From Planctomycetaceae bacterium (lineage in GTDB: Bacteria > Planctomycetota > Planctomycetia > Planctomycetales > Planctomycetaceae), in the NCBI GenBank assembly GCA_041398785.1, contig JAWKUA010000003.1, positions 124,001 through 188,000 on the forward strand: a DNA stretch of 64,000 nt. Direction: 5' to 3'. The position numbers and the translations under genes were made by a program. The notes under the pieces are model-generated. The model was not told the origin of the DNA, did not search any database, and saw nothing but the letters and a program-made list of their open reading frames with translations. Shown piece after piece: positions 17,265 through 26,909 of this stretch. Position 1 is the stretch's first letter. Each line of letters opens with the position of its first letter.

Positions 17265-18088
17265 TGTTCGCTTGTCTTCTCGATCAGTGACTCGATCTTC
17301 TCGTTCAGTCTCGGTCCGCGGGCTTCGGGTTGGATTCTTCGCAGGTAGGTGACGGCTCGTTCGGGATTCTCCTTCGCCAGCAGGCGCGCTTTCCGGAACC
17401 GGACTTTCCAGATTTCGGCTTCCATCATCTGCTGAGCCCCTCGACTGCGATCTTCCACGGCGGAGATATCCAGTTGCTCTGCCAGAGCGTCCAGAAGCTG
17501 CGTTTTTTCGGCGTCACACAATGGAGACGATTCGATTTCCGCCACGACCTGCTGGTACTGCGAGACCACGCGGGTAATGTGTTCGAAGGCGATTTCGCAG
17601 CTTCGTGTCACGCTCTTCTGCAGGGCTTCCCGGAACTCACGCGACGCCTGGACATTGGCCAGCTTTGACGATTCCTTTTCAAAAAGATAAGTCGCCTGAA
17701 GCCGTGCCGTCAGGCGGGCTCGTTCCTCACACAACTGCTGCTTGCGATCGATCGCCGCCACGGCTTTTCTCCGGGCCATGAACAATCGAATCTTCTCCCG
17801 CTGATTGGTGGCGGTCTTCGGCCAGAGCAGAACGCTTAACTTCAACGCCCCCGCAAGCAGAGACACCAGCAGCACAGCGCTGAGCGAAATCGCTCCGAAC
17901 GCGAGCATGCCGCTTCGAAAAGTGTCCCACCGAAACTGCTCTGCCCGCTGACCGAGTGCGAACACCAGAGTCAAAACCAGCAGGATGAACAACAGAACCA
18001 GCATCCCCAGTCCCAGCCGTCCCAGATGGTCGGCGGGCTCTTCGGGAAGTCGGGAATAATCGGGGACGGGATCGTGCATTTCCGCCAT
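17261..18088 (-). CDS. Membrane protein with coiled coil, function unknown
   Basis: A 275-residue protein with two transmembrane segments (about residues 28-48 and 62-90), followed by a long charged alpha-helical cytoplasmic region from about residue 95 to the end, likely a coiled coil. The start is ATG 18088, overlapping the previous stop (TGATG). A TTG one codon upstream is possible but unnecessary. I recognise no catalytic motif. The tail SSPLCDAEKTQLLDALAEQL and RAVTYLRRIQPEARGP could be a small helical bundle. It is the middle gene of a tightly overlapping unit with another coiled-coil protein upstream and a YjbQ enzyme downstream, suggesting a physical complex of the first two. Confidence 0.75.
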   Translation of the reverse strand: MAEMHDPVPDYSRLPEEPADHLGRLGLGMLVLLFILLVLTLVFALGQRAEQFRWDTFRSGMLAFGAISLSAVLLVSLLAGALKLSVLLWPKTATNQREKIRLFMARRKAVAAIDRKQQLCEERARLTARLQATYLFEKESSKLANVQASREFREALQKSVTRSCEIAFEHITRVVSQYQQVVAEIESSPLCDAEKTQLLDALAEQLDISAVEDRSRGAQQMMEAEIWKVRFRKARLLAKENPERAVTYLRRIQPEARGPRLNEKIESLIEKTSEQ

Positions 18089-18651
18089 CAATCCAGATCG
18101 TACTTCGACACGATCGTGTCGTTCTTGATGCGTTCCACGGTCGTTTCAAAGTTGTTCAGGATGTCCTGAATCAGCCGGTCCTTCATGACTTCCGGTATCG
18201 CGGACGACTTTGCTTTTTCCAGCGCTGCGGACGCTGACTCGTAGGCTCGCTGCAGATCGGCGTTGCGGGAATCCAGACGGTCGATTTCCAGGGCACGGAT
18301 CGTCGACTGCACGTACGTCTTGATGGATTCGGCGACCTCGACGGACTTCGCGTCCCAGAACGCTTTGCTTTCGCGTATGGCCGCGTCTGCTTTGTGGCGG
18401 ATCAGGCTCATTTCGGTGTCGTAGACCGTGCGAGCCTTCTGCAGCTCGTGAGCGGACTCAGCGTTGCGAAGTCGCAGCCGGCTGATCATCCCCATCTTGT
18501 CGTGTTCAATCTCTTCTTCCGAAGACGGCTCGTCATCCGGGGCAATCAATTCGGCCTTTGCTTCAACCCTGACGGGAAGGTTTTCGGCGGGACGATCGCG
18601 TTTTCGGAACGCTCGTTCCAGATGGTCGTTGAGGTCATCGGATTCAGGCAT
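18088..18651 (-). CDS. Coiled-coil protein, function unknown
   Basis: A 187-residue soluble protein with an acidic N-terminal third (DDEPSSEEEIEHDK near residue 40), then a long predicted coiled coil (about 55-150) rich in Ala, Glu, Lys and Arg. The C-terminal part (SAIPEVMKDRLIQDILNNFE) looks amphipathic. There is no signal peptide or membrane helix. It is the first gene of a three-gene unit on the minus strand; its TGA shares one base with the next ATG, typical of coupled translation. No family is recognised. Confidence 0.75.
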   Translation of the reverse strand: MPESDDLNDHLERAFRKRDRPAENLPVRVEAKAELIAPDDEPSSEEEIEHDKMGMISRLRLRNAESAHELQKARTVYDTEMSLIRHKADAAIRESKAFWDAKSVEVAESIKTYVQSTIRALEIDRLDSRNADLQRAYESASAALEKAKSSAIPEVMKDRLIQDILNNFETTVERIKNDTIVSKYDLD

Positions 18652-18873
18652 GAGATTTCTCGCTTCGTCGACATCTGCGCGGCTGCGATACGGTGTGGGT
18701 CAAATCGCGTGGCAAAGCCGCCGGATTCCGAACAGAGACGCGCTGGCATCAAAAAACGAACGGCGTCCGTTTCTATGTTGTTTCCGGACCGTCTCAGGCC
18801 GCCGCCCGTCGCAACCTGCGCGGATGACAAGACTGATACGCTGACTCGGAAGCCGGATTCTAACGAGTTGAGT

Positions 18874-21800
18874 TCAGGGCTTCAGCAGGTAGCTCAGCAA
18901 ATCGGCCATTGCCTCGACGTCGATGTCTTTTTCCACGCCTTCGGGCATCAGCGACTGGCCGGTGTTACGGAAATCGTCAATGTCCCGGCGCAGCAGTGTC
19001 GAGGTCTGATCCTCCGCGCGCCGAAGTGTGACGACGGTCGACGATTCATTCGCGATCATTCCCGTGTGAGTCAGCCCGTCGTTCGTGACAGCAACATAGT
19101 TCGTGAATTGCGGGTTCACTTCGCGGTTGGGGTCGAGCACATTCAGCAGGATCGCTTCCCGGCCGCGATTCCTGATCGTGGCCAGATTCGGACCGATCTC
19201 ATGGCCATGCTCTTCCACCCGATGACAGGCCGCGCAGGTTTTTCGGAAAACTGTCCGACCGCGTTCGGGATCTCCGGCGAGCTGCAGTGCTGCCTGATAT
19301 CGCTCGACAATTTCAGAGCGATTCGACTGACCGGATGCCTGCTGCAGCCGCAGCGCAGTCGCGCGGATCGAATCATCCCTGTGCGATGTCAGCATCGACC
19401 AGCGGGCGACGCTGATGTCCGACGCTTTCATCTTACCGGCGGCGATCGCATCCAGCGTCTGCGTCACCCACGGCTCACGGGAAAACAGCAGTTCTTCCGC
19501 TGACCGCTGCAGTGCAGGAGTCAGTGTCGGCCACCGATCGATGATGTGCGGCGCGACGTCGACCGACGAGTATGCACTTAGCGCTGTCAAGGCGGCGGTT
19601 TGCAGTTCTTCCGGAACACGAGCTTCCAGAAGACCAGCAACTCCGACCGCATCGGATGGTTCGTGTACCGCGGCAAGGACCCGAACAGCCGTAATTCGGT
19701 CGACGAGCGGTGACTCATCACCGTTGGCAGTCACAGTGTCGCGGGCATTTGCCACCACAGCGCTGATTTGTGAATGGACACCGTCAACAACTCGAAGCCG
19801 ATTCGTCAGAGCGGGCGCGTGAAGCATCAGCGTTCGCAGGACATCGGCTGTCCGGGCTGCGTCGTTCTCACTCGCATCTGTGATCCAGGCTGCGATCATG
19901 GCGATGTCGGAGTCGCCGGACTGCGACACCACCAGCGACGCTAGTTCGCCAATGACGGCGCTGGCCGGCGTGCTGTTCATGAACTCGGCATCTGACAACA
20001 GCGATGTCAGCATCGGCGCCGAATTGCTCGTCAGCGAACTCAGCGCGGCCATCACGATCCACGGATCAGCCGCGTCCCGCTTAAGAAGCTGCCGCACGAT
20101 GTTGTCGCGAAATTCTGTGGAAAACTCGCCGACGGACAGACCCAGTTGAAAACGGACTCGCGAATCAGAATCGGTAATGCGTTCGGCCAGTTCCGCCCGG
20201 ATGCTCGCACTCTGCGCGAACGGCTCGGTCAGGCGAACGGCGTGTTCCCGAACGCGCGGGTGCGGATCATGCAGCGCCGCAAGAACGGTTGCGGCATCAA
20301 GCGACGTACTGGATCGCGGCGTTCCAGACAGACCATTCAACACGTACATCGCGTGGATTCGTCCTTCCGGAAGATCGCCGGTCCTGACGAGCTCTACCAG
20401 TTGCGGAATCACACCTGTGTCCTGCCGTTCGAACAACAGCCGAGCCGCAGTGTCGCGGTGCCAGCCGTTGCGGTGATTCAGCAGCGCAGCGAGTTCTCTC
20501 GACGGCAGCCCCTGGAGCTTTGGCAACGGACCGGCGTGGAATCCATCCGGCACGATTCGATAAAGCCGGCCGCGGTCGCGTCCGCTGGTCAGGTCCAGGT
20601 GCTGCTTGATTTCCGGGGGAAGGCTGGCCGGGTGTTCGATTGTTTCGCGGCACATGTCCAGAATGTGCAGGCAGCCGTCCGGAGCGTTCGCGAACTGTAC
20701 GGGGCGAAACCAGACATCCGTCGACGACAGAAACTCTCGGCCTTCGTCGATGCGAGTCGCGGTGAACGTGACACCGTTGGGAATCAGTTTCTTTCGGTGA
20801 ACAATGTTGCTGCCGACATCAGCGATGAACGCCGTGCCGCGCATGTCCGGCGGGTACGCATTGCCCCGGTAGATCGTGATCCCGGTGGCTCCGGTGAAAT
20901 ATCCGGCCGCGCGGCCGCCGCCTTCGATTGGTCCGCGCACCTGCCCGGACACTCGCAGCCGAGTCCTGACGATTCGCCACGGTTCAACCGGACTTGTGCG
21001 GTACACGGGAGCCTGACCACCGTCATCCGCAATCGAAATCCGCGGCGGTCGCGCGCTCAGCGACGGATTGCGGCTGGTGTAGCGTTCGTCATAGACCACC
21101 ATCTGCGCGTGGTCACTGTTGGAACAGACGAACTTGCGTCCCCAGTCGTCAAAGCACATGCCGTGCTGAGCCCCGCCACTCTCCGCGCGGATGTCAAACG
21201 TTCGCGGGTCGAACGAAAAGTCGTGACCGCGAAGGTCGACACCGGAGGATTCGGGCTGGTCCGGCCGTCGGACACTGCCTGCCGCCGAACTTGCGGCCCC
21301 GTGAATTCGGTTGTCCAGCCCCCATCGCAGGCTGTTCAGCAATCCCTGAACATTGCCCCGACCGAAACCCGTCAGCACGGTGCGCTTTTCGTCGGCCCTG
21401 CCGTCGCCGTCGGTATCGCGCAGGAAATGCATGTCGGGAGGTGCGCCGACAAAGACGCCGCCGTCGTAACAGATGATGGCGGTCGGCCAGGAAAATCCGT
21501 CGGCAAATATGTGGCTGGTATCGAAGCGACCGTCGCCGTCCGTGTCTTCCAGTAATCGAATTTGACCCAGAAAGTCATTTTCCTGCTCGGAATAGTCCTT
21601 CATTTCGGCAACGTAAAGGCGGCTGTCGGCGTCGAAGCTCATCGCCACCGGGTCGGTGACCAGCGGTTCGGCTGCTGTTTGTTCGATACCGAAGCCGTCG
21701 GCGAGTTGAAACGTTTTTAGCGCGTCTACGGGACTTGTCGGCGGGATGCGGGGCAGTTCGGACGCGTAATCGATGTCGGAAGTCGGTGTGTGGTTCAGCA

Positions 21801-22854
21801 CCGAATCAATAAACCGGTATGCATCAGCACGGGTTTCCGTCGGGAAGTCGTGGTCGCATTCCGGATAGCGAACCTGAAGCTGTGATTCGGCGTCGAATCG
21901 CCTGTAGACCTCCGCAGCCTTCGGAATTGCCTTCTTCACACCGGCAACGTCAAAGTTGTCGTCATGCACCGGTGAACTTGAAAAGAAGGCTCGCGGCGCC
22001 AGCGCGGCGATGACTTCATAAAAATCAAACGGCACGCGGTTCGGGTCGAGACCAAATTCGTCCCGCAAGCGCGGCATGTAGCGGTCACTGGTCCAGCCGG
22101 TGATGTTGCCCGCGTAGTAGTCATGGAACGGAGTCCAGCCGCAACTGCTGACGATTACTTTCAGCCGCTGGTCGAAAACGCCGACGAACATCGCATTGTG
22201 ACCGCCGAGCGAGTGCCCGATGACTCCGATGCGGTCTCCATCGACCATGTTCAGCGTCTGAAGCAGGTCCACGCACCGCATGTGATTGGCGATTCCCTTC
22301 ATCGTGCCGGAAACGTAATCGTCAGTGCTGAAGTCATAGTCAGCAGCGTCTCCGAACGAAGGATAGTCCGGAGCAATGACCACGTAGCCTCGCTGCGCCA
22401 GTTCCGTGGCGTACTGGCGATTGAGCCGCGGAGTGTCGCCGCCAATGATGCGCTTCCCGGGCGCTCCCGTGGGATGCAAAGCCAGCATTGCCGGCTGACG
22501 ATTATCCGATGCGGCCGAGTTCGGCAGATAAAGATCAGCAAAGATGCGGTCTCCGTCTGCGGAAGCAAACGTGATCGTCCTGCGCAGAAAACCATCACCT
22601 GGCTTCTCCTCGACGGTTCGCATGTCGAGTTCCGGCGGACTACTGCGGTCAGGCAGCGGTCCCATCGCCCGCTCCATTCCGGCCAGAATGGATGCGCGAC
22701 GTCGCTGCCAGTCGGCTGTCGTCGAAATGGTTTTCAGGCTTCCATCGGCGTCCGTATACCAGGTGAGATCCTGGTGACTGCCGATTTGCGTTTGAGCAAA
22801 CGCAGTGTTCGCGATCAACAGGGCAAGGCAAAAACGCAGTGGGCAAGTCGGCAT
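18874..22854 (-). CDS. Secreted esterase / PVC-type dehydrogenase / cytochrome c fusion
   Basis: A 1326-residue exported protein. ATG 22854 gives a clean signal peptide (CLALLIANTAFAQ); 31 upstream codons are excluded. Residues about 25-370 are an alpha/beta-hydrolase of the acetyl xylan esterase/dienelactone hydrolase type: the nucleophile elbow is GVIGHSLGGH and the histidine is in YPECDHDFPTE. Residues about 380-790 are the PVC-type membrane-bound dehydrogenase beta-propeller, with DTDGDGRFDT and DTDGDGRADE calcium-like motifs. About 800-1180 are HEAT-like helical repeats. The last 120 residues are the C-terminal haem-binding domain with CAACH and a downstream GxxLMPEGVEKDI motif. A role in polysaccharide deacetylation coupled to oxidation is inference. 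It is alone on the strand, with about 220 bases on its downstream side. Confidence 0.85.
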   Translation of the reverse strand: MPTCPLRFCLALLIANTAFAQTQIGSHQDLTWYTDADGSLKTISTTADWQRRRASILAGMERAMGPLPDRSSPPELDMRTVEEKPGDGFLRRTITFASADGDRIFADLYLPNSAASDNRQPAMLALHPTGAPGKRIIGGDTPRLNRQYATELAQRGYVVIAPDYPSFGDAADYDFSTDDYVSGTMKGIANHMRCVDLLQTLNMVDGDRIGVIGHSLGGHNAMFVGVFDQRLKVIVSSCGWTPFHDYYAGNITGWTSDRYMPRLRDEFGLDPNRVPFDFYEVIAALAPRAFFSSSPVHDDNFDVAGVKKAIPKAAEVYRRFDAESQLQVRYPECDHDFPTETRADAYRFIDSVLNHTPTSDIDYASELPRIPPTSPVDALKTFQLADGFGIEQTAAEPLVTDPVAMSFDADSRLYVAEMKDYSEQENDFLGQIRLLEDTDGDGRFDTSHIFADGFSWPTAIICYDGGVFVGAPPDMHFLRDTDGDGRADEKRTVLTGFGRGNVQGLLNSLRWGLDNRIHGAASSAAGSVRRPDQPESSGVDLRGHDFSFDPRTFDIRAESGGAQHGMCFDDWGRKFVCSNSDHAQMVVYDERYTSRNPSLSARPPRISIADDGGQAPVYRTSPVEPWRIVRTRLRVSGQVRGPIEGGGRAAGYFTGATGITIYRGNAYPPDMRGTAFIADVGSNIVHRKKLIPNGVTFTATRIDEGREFLSSTDVWFRPVQFANAPDGCLHILDMCRETIEHPASLPPEIKQHLDLTSGRDRGRLYRIVPDGFHAGPLPKLQGLPSRELAALLNHRNGWHRDTAARLLFERQDTGVIPQLVELVRTGDLPEGRIHAMYVLNGLSGTPRSSTSLDAATVLAALHDPHPRVREHAVRLTEPFAQSASIRAELAERITDSDSRVRFQLGLSVGEFSTEFRDNIVRQLLKRDAADPWIVMAALSSLTSNSAPMLTSLLSDAEFMNSTPASAVIGELASLVVSQSGDSDIAMIAAWITDASENDAARTADVLRTLMLHAPALTNRLRVVDGVHSQISAVVANARDTVTANGDESPLVDRITAVRVLAAVHEPSDAVGVAGLLEARVPEELQTAALTALSAYSSVDVAPHIIDRWPTLTPALQRSAEELLFSREPWVTQTLDAIAAGKMKASDISVARWSMLTSHRDDSIRATALRLQQASGQSNRSEIVERYQAALQLAGDPERGRTVFRKTCAACHRVEEHGHEIGPNLATIRNRGREAILLNVLDPNREVNPQFTNYVAVTNDGLTHTGMIANESSTVVTLRRAEDQTSTLLRRDIDDFRNTGQSLMPEGVEKDIDVEAMADLLSYLLKP

Positions 22855-23045
22855 GGCGGCAGGTGTCCCCGAAAGAATTCCCGGAAGGCGTGTCGGCGGA
22901 ACATTTATACCGTCGCAATTCCGCGTTTGACGAGCAAGCGACCGCACATCGTCGCATTCCGGAGTGATTCGGATCCGCCGTTCGGGATCTCAAGCGACGG
23001 TTTGTTCAGCCCGTCACCGGATGCGATGCAGATCGGGTTTGCACA

Positions 23046-23070
23046 GAGCCTGGGCTTCGACCCCAGGCTC
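23046..23070. repeat. Perfect hairpin repeat (GAGCCTGGG ... CCCAGGCTC)
   Basis: Nine-base arms at 23046-23054 and 23062-23070 with the loop CTTCGAC. It lies in the spacer between the large esterase fusion gene and the KDPG aldolase gene. There is no T-tract, so a repeat element is more likely than a terminator. Confidence 0.6.
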
Positions 23071-23152
23071 AACGATTCACGCGGTTCCACAGTGATGCCG
23101 GAACGGGAGAAACAGCATCACACAGACGTTATGTGCCGACTCTTGCGGCCCG

Positions 23153-23818
23153 CTACTTTTCGCCGGCAACGGTTTCCGCGATGCGTCTTGCTTCGGACGC
23201 ACGCCGCGTGATTTCGGCCCAGTCCTGCGCTGCGATTAGATCCCTGGGTGCCAGCCAGGAACCGCCGACGGCAAAGACACCATCGTTCCGCAGCCAGTTG
23301 GCCATGTTGCCGGCGTTGATTCCACCCAGCGGGACGAAACGAATTCCCAGGTGTGCGTACGGTGCGCGGATGCTGTCCAGCGTCTTCAAACCACCAATCG
23401 GTTCCGCGGGAAAGAACTTCAATTCGCGGCAGCCCAGTTCCAGCGCTGCTTCGACGTCGCTGGGAGTCATCACGCCCGGAGCGAATGGCAGTCCCTTTTG
23501 CCTGGCGTGTTCCACAACGCGGCGGTTCAGTCCCGGAGCTACGGCAAAGTGGGCTTCCGCAGAAACCACCTGATCGACCTGATCGCAATTCAGCACGGTG
23601 CCGATTCCAGCCAGCATTTCGGGAACGTCGCGACGAATCCGCTTGAGACCTCCGATCGCGGCGTCGGTTCGCAGCGTGAGTTCCATTGCGTCAACGCCGC
23701 CGGCCAGCAGGGCTTCGGCGAGCGGAACCGCGTGGTCCTCGTTATCGAGGACCAGTACGGCGATAACGCCAGTCGTTTCGATGCGGCCAAGAACGTCGTC
23801 GGGAAATTGCGAGTGCAT
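23153..23818 (-). CDS. eda: 2-keto-3-deoxy-6-phosphogluconate aldolase
   Basis: Class I KDPG/KHG aldolase that splits 2-keto-3-deoxy-6-phosphogluconate into pyruvate and glyceraldehyde 3-phosphate (Entner-Doudoroff and uronate degradation). The 221-residue TIM barrel shows GVDAMELTLRTD near residue 42 (general base Glu), IGTVLN near residue 73, the Schiff-base lysine in ELKFFPAE near residue 133, and the phosphate-binding VPLGGIN near residue 162. Length is normal. GAAGG precedes the ATG by five bases. A 2-keto-3-deoxygluconate kinase, which makes its substrate, is encoded at 41.4 kb, so both steps are in the window but not in one operon. Confidence 0.93.
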   Translation of the reverse strand: MHSQFPDDVLGRIETTGVIAVLVLDNEDHAVPLAEALLAGGVDAMELTLRTDAAIGGLKRIRRDVPEMLAGIGTVLNCDQVDQVVSAEAHFAVAPGLNRRVVEHARQKGLPFAPGVMTPSDVEAALELGCRELKFFPAEPIGGLKTLDSIRAPYAHLGIRFVPLGGINAGNMANWLRNDGVFAVGGSWLAPRDLIAAQDWAEITRRASEARRIAETVAGEK

Positions 23819-23948
23819 GGAAGCCTTCGTTTAGCCAATGATTAATGACCAGGCTTTTCTGAGACAGAGAACCCGATTGACGACCTGGTCTTCGACACGG
23901 GTTAGACGAAAAATGCAGGCTGTCGCGTACCGGCCAGACGCGACCGGG

Positions 23949-26438
23949 TCAGATGTCGAGTTCCTTCACATCCAGCGCGTGCTTTTCGATGAATTCGCGG
24001 CGAGGTTCCACCTGATCGCCCATCAGGACGCGGAAGATTTCATCGGCGGCGGCGGCGTCTTCCATGCGTACCTGCAGCAGGACCCGCTTTTCGGGGTCCA
24101 TGCTTGTGTCCCACAACTCTTCGGAGTTCATTTCTCCCAGACCCTTAAAGCGGGTCAGTGTCAGCCCTTTTTCACCGAGTTTTCGCAGATTCGGCAGCAG
24201 CTCGCGCAGGCTGGTTAACTGAACGGTCTGATCGTCTCGTTCAATGCGGTACGGATAGACCTGCTCGGCGTTCTGAATGCCGGCGGGAATGAAATCCCGC
24301 ACGAAGAATCCGTAATCCTTCAGCTCGCTGAATCGTTCGTTCAATGTCTTGATCTCGTGCAGATCGACAAGCTGACAGACCGGCACGACGACTTCCGCGG
24401 TCTGATCTTTCGGTTCATCACCATTTGCCGTCGACCTGGAATCCGGTTCAGCAGCCACTTCGGCCGCGTGTTCCGCTTCCAGTTCCTTGACGAAGGCGTC
24501 CGCCTGGTCCCGCTCAAAAAACCATCGTTCGGAGTCACCGAACAGCACCCGGAACCTTGGCAGCCGATCCTTCTCGGCGACTCCCTGAGTCTGCAGGTGA
24601 CGCAGGTCAATGCCGCGCCGTTCCAGCAGTTCCAGCGGATGTTCCATCTGAACGACGATGTCCACGACGCGCCGAAGATTGTCTTCTTCGAAGATTGTGC
24701 CGTCGACCTTTGCCAGCAGCCGGGCTCCGTCGACGCCAAGGTCGATGAGTTCGGCCATCATCGTGTCATGAGTCTGCACATAACGCGGATGCTTGCGGCC
24801 CTTTTGCAGGACGCGATACAGCGGCGGCTGAGCGATGTAGACGTGTCCGCCGTCAACCAGTTCACGCATGTGGCGAAACAGAAACGTCAGCAGCAGCGTG
24901 CGAATGTGACTGCCGTCGACGTCGGCGTCCGTCATCACAATGATCTTCCCGTAGCGGCGTTTGCTGATGTCGAGCCCTTCGCCGCCGGCTCCCGGAGACA
25001 ACCCCACCGCGCGGAACAGATTGCTGATTTCGTTGTTGTCGAGCACCTTGACAAGCTGCGCCTTTTCGACGTTCAGAATCTTCCCGCGCAGAGGCAGGAT
25101 GGCCTGAATACTGGAATCGCGTCCGGTGTCGGCCGACCCGCCGGCCGAATCTCCTTCGACCAGATAAAGTTCCGTGGATTCCAGATCGCGGCTTCGGCAG
25201 TCACGCAGTTTTTCGGGAAGGCCGCCGGTTGTGATGGCCCCCTTGCGGCGCACCATTTCGCGTGACTTGCGAGCGGCTTCTCTGGCTTCTGCCGCGTTGA
25301 TGGCTTTGGCGATCAGCTTCTTCGCGCTGGAAGGATTCTCCTCCAGATACTTCGTCAGTCCTTCGCTCATCACGGATTGCACAATGCCGTCAACTTCGGG
25401 ATTGACCAGCTTGACCTTGGTCTGTGCCTCGAACTTCGGATCGGGAACCCGCACGGCGATCACGGCCGTCAGACCTTCGCGGAAGTCTTCGCCGCCGGGG
25501 CTGATATCCCTGAACAGGTTCTCCTTCTTCGCGTAGTTGTTCATCGACCGGGTCAGGCCCGTGCGGAATCCGCTCAGATGAGTGCCGCCGTCGCTGTTGA
25601 AGATATTGTTGGCGAAAGCCCGGACATTTTCCGTGTACCCGTCGTTCTGCTGAAACGCAATATCCACCTGGATGCCGTCGGCTTCCCCCTGAATACGGAT
25701 CACGTCGCTGATGATCGGCGTCTGAGTGCGGTTCAGATACCTGACAAATTCGATCAGGCCGTCTTCGTAATGGAACGTCTCTGTCCGCTTGACCCGATCG
25801 TCCTGCAGTGTGATGCGGATGCCGGGCGTCAGAAACGCCAGTTCCTGCAGCCGTTTGGTCAGCGTGTCGAATGAAAAGACCGTGTCGGGGAAGATCGTGG
25901 GATCCGGCAGAAACGACAGCTTCGTTCCTGTGCGATCAGATCGCCCGAGCTGTCGCAGGTCAGACGTGCGGTGGCCTTTTTCGAAGTCCATCACCCACAT
26001 GTGGCCTTCGCGCTGGATTTCGGCGGTCAGCCACGACGTCAGCGCGTTGACCGCCGTAATACCGACTCCGTGCAGTCCTCCGGTCCCTTTGACGTACCCG
26101 CTGTCACGATCGAATTTGCCTCCGGCGTGGATTTCGGTCAACACGACTTCCAGCGCGGAACGACCGTCGCCTTTGACTTCGCTGATCGGAATTCCCCGGC
26201 CGTTGTCGGAGATCGCAACGCTTTCGTCCACGTTAATCTGAACGACGATTTCGCTGGCGTAACCGTTGACCGCTTCATCAATGCTGTTGTCAACAACTTC
26301 GTAGACCAGGTGATGCAGTCCGCCGGTGCCGGTATCGCCAATGTACATGGCTGGCCGCGTGCGGATGCCTTCAACACCCTTCAGATGACGAATGTCGGAA
26401 CCATCGTAATGGCTGCCAGAAACTTCCGGTTGAGACAC
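23949..26438 (-). CDS. gyrB: DNA gyrase subunit B
   Basis: ATPase subunit of the type II topoisomerase that introduces negative supercoils. The GHKL ATPase domain carries the N-box EVVDNSIDEAVNG near residue 47 and the GRGIPI and GGLHGVGITAVNAL motifs. The TOPRIM domain starts with YLVEGDSAGGSADTGRD near residue 430 and has MTDADVDGSHIRTLL near residue 510. At 829 residues it is long: about 165 residues between the TOPRIM core and the C-terminal GLTLTRFKGLGEMNSEELW form an insert comparable to that of proteobacterial GyrB. The start is GTG at 26438 with AAGGA six bases upstream. It lies directly after dciA and near dnaN; gyrA is not in the window. Confidence 0.97.
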   Translation of the reverse strand: MSQPEVSGSHYDGSDIRHLKGVEGIRTRPAMYIGDTGTGGLHHLVYEVVDNSIDEAVNGYASEIVVQINVDESVAISDNGRGIPISEVKGDGRSALEVVLTEIHAGGKFDRDSGYVKGTGGLHGVGITAVNALTSWLTAEIQREGHMWVMDFEKGHRTSDLRQLGRSDRTGTKLSFLPDPTIFPDTVFSFDTLTKRLQELAFLTPGIRITLQDDRVKRTETFHYEDGLIEFVRYLNRTQTPIISDVIRIQGEADGIQVDIAFQQNDGYTENVRAFANNIFNSDGGTHLSGFRTGLTRSMNNYAKKENLFRDISPGGEDFREGLTAVIAVRVPDPKFEAQTKVKLVNPEVDGIVQSVMSEGLTKYLEENPSSAKKLIAKAINAAEAREAARKSREMVRRKGAITTGGLPEKLRDCRSRDLESTELYLVEGDSAGGSADTGRDSSIQAILPLRGKILNVEKAQLVKVLDNNEISNLFRAVGLSPGAGGEGLDISKRRYGKIIVMTDADVDGSHIRTLLLTFLFRHMRELVDGGHVYIAQPPLYRVLQKGRKHPRYVQTHDTMMAELIDLGVDGARLLAKVDGTIFEEDNLRRVVDIVVQMEHPLELLERRGIDLRHLQTQGVAEKDRLPRFRVLFGDSERWFFERDQADAFVKELEAEHAAEVAAEPDSRSTANGDEPKDQTAEVVVPVCQLVDLHEIKTLNERFSELKDYGFFVRDFIPAGIQNAEQVYPYRIERDDQTVQLTSLRELLPNLRKLGEKGLTLTRFKGLGEMNSEELWDTSMDPEKRVLLQVRMEDAAAADEIFRVLMGDQVEPRREFIEKHALDVKELDI

Positions 26439-26458
26439 TTTGGATCCTTGTGTGGGAA

Positions 26459-26809
26459 CTACTGCGATCGCAAAAATTTCAACGACTTGACGTTTTCACG
26501 GGGCATCTTCTGCTGGATCGCGATCAGCAAATCGTGCTGCAAATAGCATGTCAGCTCTTCCAGTACCGCGCCGTTGCTGACGACAACTTCCAACACACCT
26601 CTGTTCAGCCGCCGCACACGAGATTTCGAGGCGATGCGTTCACCGGCCGCCAGTTTCCATGTCGCATCCAGATTCTGTCCCGACGACTGCTCCGCCAGAC
26701 CCTTTTGGCGCACAAGCCGGGAAAGCACGTGCCCCAGCTTTGACGGGCGATCGAAATCGAGTTCACTCACGGCATCCGTGTCCGAAAAGAGGGGCTTCCT
26801 GATTCGCAA
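26459..26809 (-). CDS. dciA: DciA (DUF721) helicase-loading protein
   Basis: DciA is the ancestral bacterial loader of the replicative helicase DnaB, found where DnaC/DnaI are missing. The 116-residue protein has the DUF721 pattern: LGHVLSRLVRQKGLAE near residue 25, W-KLAAGERIASKSRVRRL near residue 50, then the short KH-like core LEVVVSNGAVLEELTCYLQH. It lies between dnaN and gyrB, as in actinobacterial origin regions. The frame begins with a TTG at 26809 and no obvious ribosome binding site; a GTG at 26770 is an alternative start. Confidence 0.85.
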   Translation of the reverse strand: MRIRKPLFSDTDAVSELDFDRPSKLGHVLSRLVRQKGLAEQSSGQNLDATWKLAAGERIASKSRVRRLNRGVLEVVVSNGAVLEELTCYLQHDLLIAIQQKMPRENVKSLKFLRSQ

Positions 26810-26909
26810 GTTTCAAACTTCGCGGGGAAAGAGCAGGTCTTACGCCGGGCAGCGGTGACTGCCCGAAGTCAGAACACGACGGCAGCACCAGCGTTCTGCC
26901 GCGTCTGCA

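Noticed and set aside
20146..21555. 469-residue plus-strand frame over the esterase fusion gene
   Set aside because: Arg-rich antisense frame with no motif; the minus-strand gene is certain.
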